Positions 24,107 through 35,322 of a stretch of 64,000 nucleotides of DNA are shown here, piece after piece (position 1 is the first letter of the stretch; each line of letters opens with the position of its first letter). Below the pieces are notes generated by a model. The model was not told where the DNA came from, did no database searches, and saw only the letters and a program-made list of their open reading frames with translations. The translations under genes were made by a program, and so were the position numbers. Location: assembly GCF_030646155.1 (NCBI RefSeq), contig NZ_JAUTDN010000002.1, positions 1 through 64,000 of the forward strand, in the 5' to 3' direction. This DNA comes from Conexibacter sp. CPCC 205762. Its GTDB lineage: Bacteria > Actinomycetota > Thermoleophilia > Solirubrobacterales > Solirubrobacteraceae.

Positions 24107-25357
24107 TCAGTCGACGCCGGCGGGCGCGGGCCAGGCCGGCAGCGGGTCGGGCAGGTCACGCCAGCCGTCGGGGCCGAGCGCCAGCTCGGCGTCGGTCAGC
24201 AGGCAGCTGTCAAGCGTCGTCTCGATCGCGGCGCGGTCGAGGCCGGTGCCGATGAAGACGAACTCCTGACGGCGGTCGCCATAGGGGTCGTGCCAGTGCT
24301 GCTCGTAGTGTCTGCGCATCGCCTCGTTGACCGGCCACTGGCTCTGCGGGACAGTCGCCCACCATCTGCCGGCGTAGCCGTAGCGCTGCACGCGGCCGGC
24401 GACCGACCACTGGCCGACCTGGTCGTTGCGACTTGCCAGCCAGAAGAAGCCCTTAGCGCGCAGGACGCCGGCCCATCTGCGCGCCAGCGCGCGCTCGAAG
24501 CGCTGCGGGTGAAGCGGCCGCTGGGCGCGGTAGACGAAGCTGGAGATGCCGTACTCCTCGGTCTCGGGCACCTCCTCGCCACGCAGCGTCGCCAGCCAGC
24601 CGGGCGCCTGCGCGGCAGCGTCAAAGTCGAAGCGGCCGGTGTCCAGGACGGCGTCGAGCGGAACTCTGCCAAACGAGGTCTCCACGATCTCGGCGCGGTG
24701 GTTGAGCGCGCGCAGCGCGGCGGCCAGCTGGGCGCGCTCCTCGGCGCTGACGAGATCGCTCTTGTTGACGACGATCACGTCGGCGAACTCGACCTGGTCC
24801 GAGAGCAGGTCGACGACGGTCCGCTCGTCCTGCGGGCCGGCCGCCTCGCCGCGCTCGCGCAGGAACTCGAAGGTGCGCCAGTCGGCGAGGAAGTTGTGCG
24901 CGTCGACGACGGTCACCATCGTGTCCAGCCGCGCGACGTCGCTGAGCGAGCGGCCCTGCTCGTCGGCGAAGGTGAAGGTCTCGGCAACCGGCATCGGCTC
25001 CGAGATGCCGGTCGACTCGATCAGCAACTGGTCAAAGCGCCCCTCGCGCGCGAGCCGGCCGACCTCGATCAGCAGGTCCTCGCGCAGCGTGCAGCAGATG
25101 CAGCCGTTGGACATCTCCACGAGCTTCTCCTCGACGCGATCCAGCGACGCGTCGCCGCGCGCGACCAGCTCGGCATCGACGTTGACCTCGCTCATGTCGT
25201 TGACGATCACCGCCACGCGGCGGCCCTCGCGGTTGGTCAGCACATGCTCCAGCAACGTGGTTTTGCCGGCGCCGAGGAAGCCCGAGAGGACGGTCACCGG
25301 CAGGCGCTCGTCGGCGCGGTCGCGGCGGGGCGATGAGGTGGATGGGGGAGTGGACAT
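24107..25357 (-). CDS. G3E-family GTPase (CobW/COG0523), putative zinc metallochaperone 1
   Basis: 416 residues from ATG 25357. Walker [10 protein letters not shown] (26-34), metal-binding G-C-I-C-C-T (C86, C88, C89), E-S-T-G (114-117) and N-K-S-D (198-201), then a CobW C-terminal domain with [10 protein letters not shown] and [10 protein letters not shown]. Such proteins use GTP to load zinc into target enzymes under starvation. It is divergent from a close paralogue at 25411, with one operator between them. The C-terminal part ([12 protein letters not shown]) is more His-rich than in the partner. Confidence 0.9.
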   Translation of the reverse strand: MSTPPSTSSPRRDRADERLPVTVLSGFLGAGKTTLLEHVLTNREGRRVAVIVNDMSEVNVDAELVARGDASLDRVEEKLVEMSNGCICCTLREDLLIEVGRLAREGRFDQLLIESTGISEPMPVAETFTFADEQGRSLSDVARLDTMVTVVDAHNFLADWRTFEFLRERGEAAGPQDERTVVDLLSDQVEFADVIVVNKSDLVSAEERAQLAAALRALNHRAEIVETSFGRVPLDAVLDTGRFDFDAAAQAPGWLATLRGEEVPETEEYGISSFVYRAQRPLHPQRFERALARRWAGVLRAKGFFWLASRNDQVGQWSVAGRVQRYGYAGRWWATVPQSQWPVNEAMRRHYEQHWHDPYGDRRQEFVFIGTGLDRAAIETTLDSCLLTDAELALGPDGWRDLPDPLPAWPAPAGVD

Positions 25358-25376
25358 CAACCCACTATCGCAGGAA

Positions 25377-25391
25377 TGAGACTCAGTCTCG
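25377..25391. promoter_or_regulatory. Zur-like operator, site 4
   Basis: TGAGAC-TCA-GTCTCG, one change from the perfect palindrome, flanked by AA and TT. It lies seven bases before TAGGGT (25399-25404) of the plus-strand GTPase and 20 bases before the minus-strand GTPase start, so it can control both. Confidence 0.7.
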
Positions 25392-25410
25392 TTACTGGTA
25401 GGGTTTGGGC

Positions 25411-26622
<1,212 letters not shown>

Positions 26623-26650
26623 CCGCTCTGAACGACAAGGACCCCCGTTG

Positions 26651-28018
26651 ATGAAGATCCGCGCACTGCTGATCGCCGCCGCCGCGGCGCTGGCGACGGC
26701 CGCCGCCCCGGCGCTGGCCGGCGCCGCCACGCTCCCGACCCAGGAGCGGCTGCCGCTCTCGATCGGCCACGTCGACGCCGTCGCCCCGAGCTGGGCCGAC
26801 GGCAGACTGACGATCGGCCTGCACGACGACAGCGGCGAGAACGGAAGCGTCGAGCGCGACCCCGGCGAGGTGCTGCTGCACGCCAAGCCCGAGTCCGAGG
26901 TCGAGATCCCGGCCGGGATCGACCCGGCCTTCTACGCCGTCTGGGGACCGGCCGGCTCGAAGGTCTGGCTGCTGCCCCAGACCCAGAACCCCGACCTGCT
27001 GTGGGCCGGCTGGTCCAGCGAGACGATCCCCGACGGCACCTTCAGCGGGAACGCGATCACCTGGAGACTGCTCAGCGTCAGCGGTCCCGGCTGGCTGAAG
27101 ATCTTCGACGACAGCCCGTTCGGGCTGCCGCAGATGAAGCTCGACGGCAGCGGCCCGCTGCCGGTCAGCACTGAGATGCGGACCGCGACCCATGCCCACT
27201 TCAACTGGCTCTTCTCCGCCAAGGGCCTCTACAGAATCCGCTTTGAGGTGAGCGCGACCCCGGCCGGCGCAGACGGCCCCGTCAGCAGCGGGCCGGTCGA
27301 GTACCGCGCCTTCGTTGGCGACCTCGTCGACCTGCCCGACGATCCGATCGCGCCGGAGCTGTCGATCGCCGGCCTGCACGGGTCCTACGCCCCCGGCGAG
27401 CAGGTCGAGCTGAGCGCCGTCCAGTCGCCGCAGGGCGAACTCGACCACTACCACTGGTTCGCCCGCTGCGGCAGCGCGACCGACTTCGCCGAGGTCGGCG
27501 GCGGCGCCGCCTACGCCTTCACCGCCGCCGTCGAGCAGGACGGCTGCGACTACCGCGTGACGCTCTACGACGCCACCCACACTCCGGTCGCGACCTCGCC
27601 GACCGTCACCCTTCACGTCGCCGCGCCGGCCGAACAGCCGCCGGTCGAGCAGCCGCCTGCCGTCGTGCCGCCGATCGAGCAGCCGCCGGTCGTCACGCCG
27701 CCGGCGGTCGACCCGCCGGCGATCAGACGCCCGACCGGCGTCACCGCGAAGCTGTCGCTCACGGCCCGCGCGGCCACGACGAGAGGTCGTCGGCTCGCCG
27801 TCGGCGTGCGTCTCGGCGCCACGGCACGCGTCACGGTCGAGGTCCGTCGCGGCGATCGCGTCCTCACGCGCCCCGCGACCGCGACGGTCAGAGCCGGAAC
27901 GCGCAGCCTGCGGATCAGGCTGCGCAAGCCGCTGACGCGAGGGCGCTACCGCGTCGTGGTGACCGCTCGTGCCGACGGCAGAGTCGTGACCCGCACGCTC
28001 ACGCTGCGGGTCCGCTGA
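26651..28018 (+). CDS. Secreted choice-of-anchor M protein with Ig-like and basic C-terminal domains
   Basis: 455 residues from ATG 26651 (AAGGA about nine bases upstream). Signal peptide to about residue 26, surface domain (about 35-230) with S-I-G-H-V-D-A-V, W-L-L-P-Q-T-Q-N-P-D-L-L-W-A-G-W and A-T-H-A-H-F-N-W-L-F, an Ig-like domain (about 238-320) with two Cys, a Pro/Val linker (E-Q-P-P-V-E-Q-P-P) and a basic C-terminal domain of about 95 residues. Likely cotranscribed with the GTPase before it. Role: extracellular metal capture, inferred. No LPxTG or membrane anchor; the basic domain may bind wall polymers. Confidence 0.8.
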   Translation: MKIRALLIAAAAALATAAAPALAGAATLPTQERLPLSIGHVDAVAPSWADGRLTIGLHDDSGENGSVERDPGEVLLHAKPESEVEIPAGIDPAFYAVWGPAGSKVWLLPQTQNPDLLWAGWSSETIPDGTFSGNAITWRLLSVSGPGWLKIFDDSPFGLPQMKLDGSGPLPVSTEMRTATHAHFNWLFSAKGLYRIRFEVSATPAGADGPVSSGPVEYRAFVGDLVDLPDDPIAPELSIAGLHGSYAPGEQVELSAVQSPQGELDHYHWFARCGSATDFAEVGGGAAYAFTAAVEQDGCDYRVTLYDATHTPVATSPTVTLHVAAPAEQPPVEQPPAVVPPIEQPPVVTPPAVDPPAIRRPTGVTAKLSLTARAATTRGRRLAVGVRLGATARVTVEVRRGDRVLTRPATATVRAGTRSLRIRLRKPLTRGRYRVVVTARADGRVVTRTLTLRVR

Positions 28019-28026
28019 ACACTCGG

Positions 28027-28059
28027 CGGTGCGCTCTCGGATCCGCCGAGAGCGCACCG
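28027..28059. terminator. Bidirectional terminator between a surface-protein gene and Fur-like gene 2
   Basis: Perfect 14-bp stem CGGTGCGCTCTCGG / CCGAGAGCGCACCG with an ATCCG loop, centred in the 46-base gap between convergent genes. Confidence 0.7.
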
Positions 28060-28064
28060 CGCGG

Positions 28065-28499
28065 TCATCTGGCGGGCGTACCGCGCAGGATCACGTCGTG
28101 GCTGGTGAGCTCGAGCCCGAGGCGGGCGGCGATCGCCTTGATCGACGCCTCCAGCACTGGATCGGTGAAGGTCGTGATCTCGCCAGTGGCCTCGTTGACC
28201 GCATGATGATGATGCTCGTCAGGGTCGGCGATCTCGAAGCGGGCGACGCCGTCGCCGCTGTCGATCCGGTGCAGCATGCCGAGCTCGTGAAGCGTGTCGA
28301 GCACGCGATAGACCGACGCGCGCGAGCTGGCACCGCGCGCGCTCATCGCGTCGACCACGTCCTGGGCGCTCATCAGACAGCGGCCGTCGCGCGCGAGCAG
28401 TTCCATCACTGCGGTCCGGCTCTGGCCTGACCGCATCCCGGCGCTGCGCATGCGCCGCTTGGCCTCGGCCAGCCACTTCTCGCGTGCGTCGTCGGCCAT
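28065..28499 (-). CDS. Fur-family metalloregulator 2
   Basis: 144 residues from ATG 28499 (the frame above it is not protein-like). Winged helix: S-R-T-A-V-M-E-L-L-A-R-D, S-A-Q-D-V-V-D-A-M and S-R-A-S-V-Y-R-V-L-D-T-L. Metal domain: D-P-D-E-H-H-H-H-A-V-N-E-A and H-D-V-I-L-R-G at the end. Like regulator 1 it lacks C-x-x-C pairs, but it keeps the four-His run typical of Fur/Zur. An operator lies 37 bases upstream and is shared with the divergent surface-protein gene, implying autoregulation. Which of the two regulators senses which metal cannot be told. Confidence 0.85.
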   Translation of the reverse strand: MADDAREKWLAEAKRRMRSAGMRSGQSRTAVMELLARDGRCLMSAQDVVDAMSARGASSRASVYRVLDTLHELGMLHRIDSGDGVARFEIADPDEHHHHAVNEATGEITTFTDPVLEASIKAIAARLGLELTSHDVILRGTPAR

Positions 28500-28536
28500 C
28501 GCGCGCACGATACCGGCGAACCATCGGAAGCAATAA

Positions 28537-28551
28537 TGAGATTGGATCTTG
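28537..28551. promoter_or_regulatory. Zur-like operator, site 5
   Basis: TGAGAT-TGG-ATCTTG with the longest AT flanks of the set: AATAA to the left and TTATT to the right. Lies in the divergent region between Fur-like gene 2 and the surface protein at 28617. Confidence 0.6.
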
Positions 28552-28616
28552 TTATTGTCATGTCGGTGGTTCGGATCGTCCGGCCCGAAAGACAACGACG
28601 TGGCGGAGGTCCAGCA

Positions 28617-29687
28617 GTGATCAGCAGTTCAAGAGCAACGCGATCGAAGGTCTTCGTGGCGGCCGTCGTCGTCTCCACGCTCGCGACGGCCTCGGCCGCT
28701 CGGGCTGAACCGGTCGTGTTGGCCGACGGACACGTCGACTACGCCGCTCGGATGGTCGGCGGCCAGTTGCGCAACCAGATCAAGGACGGGACGCAGGGCG
28801 TCGACCGTGTGGTCTGGCGCGAGCCGGCCGACGTCGTGTTCGAAGTGCGCGAGGCGGCAAAAACGACCGTGCCCGCCGACGCGCGGATGCGATTCCTCGG
28901 CGCCGCCGGCGCGTCGACCTGGACGATCCCGCAGGTGCAGCGGCAGGGGATCCTGTGGGCGGGCTGGAACACCGAGGCGCTGACCCTCGCCGATGTCGGC
29001 GGCCCGCTCACCTGGACGCTGCAGTCGGCCCAGGGGCCCGGCACGGTGGCGCTGTTCCAGAGCGGTCCCTTTGGTGACCCGGACATCTTTTTCAACAGCG
29101 GCGACGGCCTGCCCGACAGCCGCCGCATCCCGCTCGGCACTCACGCGCACGGCAACTGGGCCTTCAGCGCGCCCGGCACCTACCAACTGACCTTCGCGAT
29201 GGCGACGACCCGGCCCGGCGGCGAGCCGACCAGCGACACCCAGACGCTCACCGTCAACGTCGACGGACCCGCGACAAGACCGACCGACCCAGCGCCGACG
29301 CCGGTCCAGCCCGGTCAGCAGCCCACGCTGCCCAGCTCGCCGTCCACGCCGGGCGGCGCGCCGACCGGTCCGGTCGCGCCGAGCGGCGAGCCGGCAGTCA
29401 GAGCGCTCACTCTGCAGGTGAGACGGCCGCGCGCGGTCGGGCGCACGCTGTCCTTCACCGCGCTGATCTCACGCAAGAGCCGGCTCGAGGTGACCGTCCA
29501 GCGCGCCGGCAGGGTCTTCACGCGCGGGAGAGCCCGCCTTGTGTCGGCGTCGCGGCGGCGTGTCGTGCGGGTCCGGCTTGGTCGCTCGCTCGCGCCCGGA
29601 CGTGTCTACAAGGTCACAGTTCGTGTCCGCGCCGGCGGCAGAAGCGCGACTCGCACCCTGGTCCTGCGCACCCGGAGCGCGTCGTGA
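28617..29687 (+). CDS. Secreted choice-of-anchor M protein with basic C-terminal domain
   Basis: 356 residues. I choose GTG 28617, with GGAGG eight bases upstream, over an ATG at 28560, because it starts directly with a signal peptide (S-R-A-T-R-S-K-V-F-V-A-A-V, cleavage near A-R-A-E). One surface domain (about 35-220) has L-A-D-G-H-V-D-Y-A, W-T-I-P-Q-V-Q-R-Q-G-I-L-W-A-G-W and G-T-H-A-H-G-N-W-A-F. A Pro-rich linker and a 95-residue Arg-rich beta domain follow. Closest in the window to the single-domain protein at 15264. First gene of a run of three or four overlapping genes. Confidence 0.8.
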   Translation: MISSSRATRSKVFVAAVVVSTLATASAARAEPVVLADGHVDYAARMVGGQLRNQIKDGTQGVDRVVWREPADVVFEVREAAKTTVPADARMRFLGAAGASTWTIPQVQRQGILWAGWNTEALTLADVGGPLTWTLQSAQGPGTVALFQSGPFGDPDIFFNSGDGLPDSRRIPLGTHAHGNWAFSAPGTYQLTFAMATTRPGGEPTSDTQTLTVNVDGPATRPTDPAPTPVQPGQQPTLPSSPSTPGGAPTGPVAPSGEPAVRALTLQVRRPRAVGRTLSFTALISRKSRLEVTVQRAGRVFTRGRARLVSASRRRVVRVRLGRSLAPGRVYKVTVRVRAGGRSATRTLVLRTRSAS

Positions 29688-32167
29688 TCCGCCGCGCCGG
29701 TCTGCTGGCGGGGCTGGCGACCGCCGCGCTCGGCGTCGCGGTCGCGCCGGCCGTGGCCGCGGGCGCGCGCCCGGCGCAGGTCACGGTGCTCACGAGCGGT
29801 CACACCGATCTCGGCCCGCGGATGGTTGACGGCAGACTGCGCCTGCAGGCGCGCTACGAGCAGAGCTCCAGCGGCGTCTACGACTGGTACGACGTCGATG
29901 ACACGATCTTCGTCTTCAGCGCCGACTCGAGAGTGCGAGCGCTGCCCGGCGACAACAGCCGCGCCGCGTGGGGCGATCCTGGCGACTCGGTCTGGTGGCT
30001 GCCGATCAGCAGCACCTTCAACCGGCTGTGGCCGGGCTTCAGCCTCGCGGCTGCCAGCGACGCCGACTTCAGCCGCGAGTTCACGCTGACGATCGACAGC
30101 GTCACCGGGCCCGGCGACGTCGTCATCGACGACGGCGCCGGCATGCGACACGGGTTTCTCAGCACGCGCGTCGGGGTGCCGACGGCGATGGGGTTCGGCG
30201 CCTCGGCCTACGGCCACTTCCACACCCATTGGGTGGTCACCAAGCCCGGCGTCTACTGCCTCAACCTGCGGCTCGACGGACGCGCCCTGGACGGGACGTG
30301 GCTTCGCGACACGCAGCAGCTGACGCTTGCCACGGAGGGATCGGCCGACCTTCAGACGCTCGTGCCGTGCGCCGAGGATCCGGCCAAGCGAGCACCCGCG
30401 CAGGTCGTCTCGATGCCCCAGCCGGCCGCGCAGGGCGGCACGCCGGTCGTGATCGCAACGGACGCCAACGTTCGCCTGCAGCCGCAGCTGCAGGGCGGCG
30501 AGCTGCGTGTCCCGCTGGTCGAGACGCAGACCGCCTACCGCGAGCCCTCGCGCCGTCCGCGCGACGTCGTCCTGTACGGCGCCTCCGGGGTGACGGCGAG
30601 CGCCGCCCGCCCGTGGGAAGGCCCGGCTGGCGCCACCGTCCCCGGCCTGGCCGGGACGCTGGGCTGGGGAACCGCCCGGCTTGATCCCGCGCGCGCACCC
30701 GGCGGCGCGCAGGTGGAACTCGCAGGCGTCACCGCGCCGGGCGGCGGGCCGGCACCGGGCACGCTGACGATCTCCAACCCCGTGTCTGGCTGGGGTGGAG
30801 TGCGGCTCAGCACCGATCCCCGCTTCGCGGTGAGCAGCTACGACGTCGGCCATGACGAGACCCGGACGCTGAACGTGACCGCGACGGCGCCGGGCGTCTA
30901 CTGCGCCACGCTGCGCTGGACCGCCACCGTGGACGGCACGATCACGCACGCGCCTGCGCAGACGCTGACGCTGGCGCTCGACGATCCCGCGGCGCCGCGT
31001 CTGGACCCGGCCGCGATCGAACCGTGCGAACGGCGCGCTGAGCCGGAGCCGCCCGCGGTGCTCGAGGCCGGCCACGTCGACCTCGCGTCGCGCCTGGTCG
31101 GCGGGGAGCTGGAGTTGTCGGTCGCCGACCAGACCGCCGGCGACGGCAGCACGACCTTCCGCGACCTCGCCGGTGTCGTGCTCGCCGCCGGGGCGGCCAG
31201 CCGCGTCACCGTGCCCGACGGCTACGGCTTCCTGGCAGGCGCGGGCACGACGGCGTGGGTGCTGCCCGGCGCCCAGCAGGACGCCGCCGATCGCCACCTT
31301 CTGTGGCCCGGTTGGAGCACCGACCGGCTGCCGCGCGGCCGCACGACCGGCGACGTCAGCTGGACGCTGCGAGATGTCCGCGGTCCAGGCCACATCGTCG
31401 TCTGGACCGCCGACGGGCTCGACGCGAGACCGGAGATCCTCTTCTCTACGCGGCGCGCCGCGCTGCCGCAGACCATCCCGATCCCGCAGGAGACGCACGC
31501 GCACGGCAACTGGGGCTTCACCGCCGCAGGCGTCTACTGCCTCGACCTCGACATCGCCGTCAAGCGCGCTGACGGGGCCGCCTTGCACGACACGCGCACC
31601 GCTGTCTTCGCCGTCGACCAGACCGACCCAGGCACCGCGTCGTCGGCCGACTGCGCCGGCCGACCCCAGCCCGACCGCCCACCAGCCGACGACGGCGGCG
31701 ATCTGCAGCCCGACCCCACGCCACCGGGGGCGCCGCTCCCGCCGGGCGACGGCAGTCAGCCCGCTCCGCCGCCGCCGACCGCCGGGACCGCTCCGGCGCC
31801 GCGTCTGCGCGTGACCGGCCTGCGGGCGCCCAAGCAGCTGACGCTGCGCCGGTTCGTGCGGGCCGGACTGGCGGTGCGCGTGACGCCACCCGGCACCGGG
31901 GCGAAGCTGCGCGCGACGCTGACGGCGACGCCGGCAGTCGCGCGGCAGCTGCGCCTGAGACGGCACGGGGCGGTCGCGACGGTGACCGAGACCGCTCGAG
32001 GTCGCCGGACGCTGACGCTGCGCCTGCGGCCCTCCAAGCCGCTCCGGACGCGCCTTTCCCGTCTCGCTCGGCGCGGCGTCGTGACGCTCAGGCTGCGCGT
32101 CGCGATCACCGCCGCGGACGGACGCACCGCGGCCACGACCACCTCCATCCGCCTGCGGCTGCCGTGA
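29684..32167 (+). CDS. Large secreted protein with three choice-of-anchor M-like domains
   Basis: 827 residues, GTG overlapping the previous stop by four bases. Signal peptide to about 27; domain 1 (about 35-225) with T-S-G-H-T-D-L-G and Y-G-H-F-H-T-H-W-V-V; domain 2 (about 250-440) without either His motif; domain 3 (about 459-650) with E-A-G-H-V-D-L-A and E-T-H-A-H-G-N-W-G-F. Each domain ends G-V-Y-C-[LA], as in the 940-residue protein. Pro-rich linker (about 660-705) and a basic C-terminal domain. Two of three domains look metal-competent. Probably a surface receptor or store in the metal system. Confidence 0.8.
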   Translation: MIRRAGLLAGLATAALGVAVAPAVAAGARPAQVTVLTSGHTDLGPRMVDGRLRLQARYEQSSSGVYDWYDVDDTIFVFSADSRVRALPGDNSRAAWGDPGDSVWWLPISSTFNRLWPGFSLAAASDADFSREFTLTIDSVTGPGDVVIDDGAGMRHGFLSTRVGVPTAMGFGASAYGHFHTHWVVTKPGVYCLNLRLDGRALDGTWLRDTQQLTLATEGSADLQTLVPCAEDPAKRAPAQVVSMPQPAAQGGTPVVIATDANVRLQPQLQGGELRVPLVETQTAYREPSRRPRDVVLYGASGVTASAARPWEGPAGATVPGLAGTLGWGTARLDPARAPGGAQVELAGVTAPGGGPAPGTLTISNPVSGWGGVRLSTDPRFAVSSYDVGHDETRTLNVTATAPGVYCATLRWTATVDGTITHAPAQTLTLALDDPAAPRLDPAAIEPCERRAEPEPPAVLEAGHVDLASRLVGGELELSVADQTAGDGSTTFRDLAGVVLAAGAASRVTVPDGYGFLAGAGTTAWVLPGAQQDAADRHLLWPGWSTDRLPRGRTTGDVSWTLRDVRGPGHIVVWTADGLDARPEILFSTRRAALPQTIPIPQETHAHGNWGFTAAGVYCLDLDIAVKRADGAALHDTRTAVFAVDQTDPGTASSADCAGRPQPDRPPADDGGDLQPDPTPPGAPLPPGDGSQPAPPPPTAGTAPAPRLRVTGLRAPKQLTLRRFVRAGLAVRVTPPGTGAKLRATLTATPAVARQLRLRRHGAVATVTETARGRRTLTLRLRPSKPLRTRLSRLARRGVVTLRLRVAITAADGRTAATTTSIRLRLP

Positions 32168-32244
32168 GCCACGCGGCCGGGACCCGGCCGATCGCATCGC
32201 GTCGCAGGAGACCCACCCTCGCATCGACAGGACGTACTCGCCCC

Positions 32245-35200
32245 ATGACCCATCGCTCACGCCGGCGCCTGGCCGCCGCGCTCGTGCCCATCCTCGCCTC
32301 GGCCTGCGCCGCCGGCTCCGCGAGCGCCGCCCCGGGCGACGCCACGCGGCTGCTCGGCGGCACCGGCTCCACCACCGCCGCCGAACTCGCGCTCGTGCCG
32401 ACTACGCTCGGCGTCCACGACCACCGGCTGATCGTCGCTGACCGCTCGCACGCCACCATCCGGGAGATCGACCCGTCCTCCGGACGGGCGCGCGTGCTCG
32501 CCGGCGTCGGCGTCGCGCTCGGGCCGACGCTCTCGGGCGACGGCGGCAACCCGACCAACCCGGACGGCACGACCGCGCTCGCAGACGCCGGACCGCTGGC
32601 CGTCGCGCCCGACGGCACCACCTACCTCGGCGCCGGCAACGTCGTCATCCGGATCGCCCCCGACGGGACCCGCTCGACCTACGCGGGGATCGTCGGCCGC
32701 CGCACCACGCCGCAGGAGCGCGCCGACGGTCGTCCCGCGGGGGAGACCGAGTTCTCGACGATCAGCGCGCTCGCGCTCGAGCGCGACGGCGAGACGCTGC
32801 TGGTCGCCGAGCTCGACGACTACCGCGACCTCAGCGTCGTGCGCAAGATCTCCCCCTCGGCGACACCCGCCAGACGCATCGTGACCACAATCGCCGGCGA
32901 CCTCACCGCCTCATCATCAGCCGGCGCGACCGGCCCAGCCGCGACGGCGACCTTGCGCAACGTCTCTGCACTCGCCGTCACCGGCGCCGGCGAGCTGCTG
33001 ATCGCCGAGCAGGGCACGACGCGACGGGACGGCAACCGGATCCGGCTCGTCGAGCCCGGCGCCGACGACACGCTCGACGGCCAGGACGTGATCACGACGA
33101 TCGCCGGACCGCAAACCGACGGTCCCGGCACCGGAGTCGCCGGCGGAAGTGGCGACGGCGGCCCAGCCGCCAACGCCCATCTCGACTACCCGGCCGGTCT
33201 GCAAGCGCTCCCCGACGGCCGCCTCCTGCTCGTCGAGGCCAGACGCGTGCGCATGCTCGCCGCCAACGCCGAGCGAACCATCACCACCTTGACCGGCGGC
33301 GGCTCTGACGCGGCGATCGGCGCGACCCCGCCGGCCGCTGCGCTGGGATGGGTCGCCTCCGCACTCATCGACGGCAGCACCCTCTACGTCGGCCTCGACA
33401 ACGTCGACGGCGGCCGCCGGATCCTCCGCGCCGACCTCGCCGATCCCGACGCGACCTTCACCGCGATCGCCGGCAATGGCACGCTGATGGCAGCAGCCGA
33501 CGGCAGCACCGCGGACGCGGCCCAGATGCGCGTCGGCGGCGTCGCGGTCAGCACCGACGGCGCCACCTACGTCAGCGACTCGCTCTCGGGCGTGGTCGTC
33601 CGCTTCGCGGCCGACGGCCGCGCGACCCGCGTCTACGGAAACGGCCAAACGTGCTGGGACACGTGCGGCGCCACCGGTCCCGCGCGGCAGACCCCGGCCG
33701 CGTCGCAGGCGCTCGCGCTCGGGCCCGACGGCGCGCTCTACGTCGTCGAGGCCGGCCACACGATCCAACGCGTCGACCTCTCGAGCAGCAGCCCCGACCA
33801 GTGGACGGTCGCGCCGATCGCCGGCAGCGGCGAGGCCGGCGACGCCGGCGACGACGGACCGGCGCTGGAGGCCCGCTTCTCCACCATCAAGAGCCTCGCG
33901 TTCAGCCCCGACGGCCGCTACCTCTACGTCGCCGACACCGACAACAACCGCATCCGCCGCATCACGATGAACGCGGCCAACGGGACGCCCCTGCCGGCCT
34001 CCGCGCGCATCGTCACCACCGTCGCCGGCGGCAGCCTCTCCGACGACCCCGACTACGGCATCGACGGGCCCGCCACCGACGCCCGACTCGTCGGCCCTGC
34101 CGGCGTGACCGTGCTGCCCGACGGAGACCTGCTGATCGCCAACACCGAGCGCAACACCATCCTGCGCATCGACACGACCGGCACGCTGCGCCACTACGCC
34201 TTCGTCGGCGCCGCGCACGACGGCGCCGGGACGAAAGACCTCGAGACCGGCATCTCCTACGACCCCGCCCAGGTCGACGCGCGGCCCGAGCAGCTGCTCG
34301 CCCGCCCCGACGGGCGCGTGCTGGTCCTGACCGGCGGCGCCGTGCTGTCGATCGAGCCGGGGGGGCCGCTCGTGCGCCGCGTGATGGGCCTCACCCCGTC
34401 CGAGTTCGAAAGCAACTACTACTACAACCAGTTCACCGGCGACACAGGCCCAGGGGAGGCGATCTCGCTCAACGGGGCCCTCGCGTTCGCACAGGCCGCC
34501 GACGAGCCGCTGCTGATCGCCGACGCCGGCAGCTTCCGCATCCGCCGCCTCGAACTGCCCGCCCCGCAGCTGCGGATCGACGCCGTCACCGCCAGCGAGC
34601 TCGTCGCAGGAGGCGGCCCCGTGCCGCTCACCGTCACGACGGGCCGCACGCTCGGACCCGTCAGCCTCCACGCAGGCCCCGAGATCGAGATCACCGAAGT
34701 GCACCGGACTGACGCCAACCACGTCGCGGCGACCGTGCGCGCCACGGCAGCCGCCGCGCCTGGCGCACGCGACCTGGCGCTCACAACGTCGAACGACAGG
34801 GCACAGACCACACTGGCAGGAGCGCTGACGGTCATCAGCAGCACCTCACAGCCTGACGACAGCGCGCCGAGCGACCCGCCGGCCGATCCGCTTCCGCCGA
34901 CGCCCGCACCTGGGCCAGCGCCCAGCCGCGACGCTCCAGCGCCGCGCGCGCCGCTGCGGCTGATCGAGCGGTTCACGATCACCAGCCCGCGAACGCTGAA
35001 CGACGTGCGCAAACACGGGCTGCACATCCGCGTCACGCCAGCGACAGGCGGAGTCAGACTGCGTGCGACCCTCACGGTCAGCGCGCAGGTCGCGAAGCGG
35101 CTCGGGCTCAAGAGCGCCCATGGCCGCGCGGTGCTCGCGACCGCGACCCGCGTAGCTAAGCCGGCGCGGACGGTGACATTGCGACTGCGGCCGCAGGGCG

Positions 35201-35322
35201 CGGTGCGGAGACGCTTGGCTCGGTTCGGCGGCTCCCGCGTCGTCGCTCGCTTGACGATCGTCGCCGACGGGCGCGAGGGCGCGGTGGCAACGCTCAGCCG
35301 CAAGATCGTTCTGCGGAGGTGA
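32245..35322 (+). CDS. Secreted NHL-repeat beta-propeller protein
   Basis: 1025 residues from ATG 32245, followed at once by a signal peptide (R-S-R-R-R-L-A-A-A-L-V, cleavage near S-A-A-P). A GTG at 32164 overlapping the previous stop is an alternative start. Repeated NHL units read A-L-A-[FL]-x-P-D-G-x-L-Y-V-[AV]-[DE] with I-x-T-[IV]-A-G between them, for example G-R-Y-L-Y-V-A-D-T-D-N-N-R-I-R-R-I near residue 565. A Pro-rich linker and a C-terminal domain clearly like that of the 827-residue protein (R-V-T-P-x-x-G-x-x-L-R-A-T-L-T) end it. Function unknown; its operon position and shared tail tie it to the surface system. Confidence 0.75.
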   Translation: MTHRSRRRLAAALVPILASACAAGSASAAPGDATRLLGGTGSTTAAELALVPTTLGVHDHRLIVADRSHATIREIDPSSGRARVLAGVGVALGPTLSGDGGNPTNPDGTTALADAGPLAVAPDGTTYLGAGNVVIRIAPDGTRSTYAGIVGRRTTPQERADGRPAGETEFSTISALALERDGETLLVAELDDYRDLSVVRKISPSATPARRIVTTIAGDLTASSSAGATGPAATATLRNVSALAVTGAGELLIAEQGTTRRDGNRIRLVEPGADDTLDGQDVITTIAGPQTDGPGTGVAGGSGDGGPAANAHLDYPAGLQALPDGRLLLVEARRVRMLAANAERTITTLTGGGSDAAIGATPPAAALGWVASALIDGSTLYVGLDNVDGGRRILRADLADPDATFTAIAGNGTLMAAADGSTADAAQMRVGGVAVSTDGATYVSDSLSGVVVRFAADGRATRVYGNGQTCWDTCGATGPARQTPAASQALALGPDGALYVVEAGHTIQRVDLSSSSPDQWTVAPIAGSGEAGDAGDDGPALEARFSTIKSLAFSPDGRYLYVADTDNNRIRRITMNAANGTPLPASARIVTTVAGGSLSDDPDYGIDGPATDARLVGPAGVTVLPDGDLLIANTERNTILRIDTTGTLRHYAFVGAAHDGAGTKDLETGISYDPAQVDARPEQLLARPDGRVLVLTGGAVLSIEPGGPLVRRVMGLTPSEFESNYYYNQFTGDTGPGEAISLNGALAFAQAADEPLLIADAGSFRIRRLELPAPQLRIDAVTASELVAGGGPVPLTVTTGRTLGPVSLHAGPEIEITEVHRTDANHVAATVRATAAAAPGARDLALTTSNDRAQTTLAGALTVISSTSQPDDSAPSDPPADPLPPTPAPGPAPSRDAPAPRAPLRLIERFTITSPRTLNDVRKHGLHIRVTPATGGVRLRATLTVSAQVAKRLGLKSAHGRAVLATATRVAKPARTVTLRLRPQGAVRRRLARFGGSRVVARLTIVADGREGAVATLSRKIVLRR

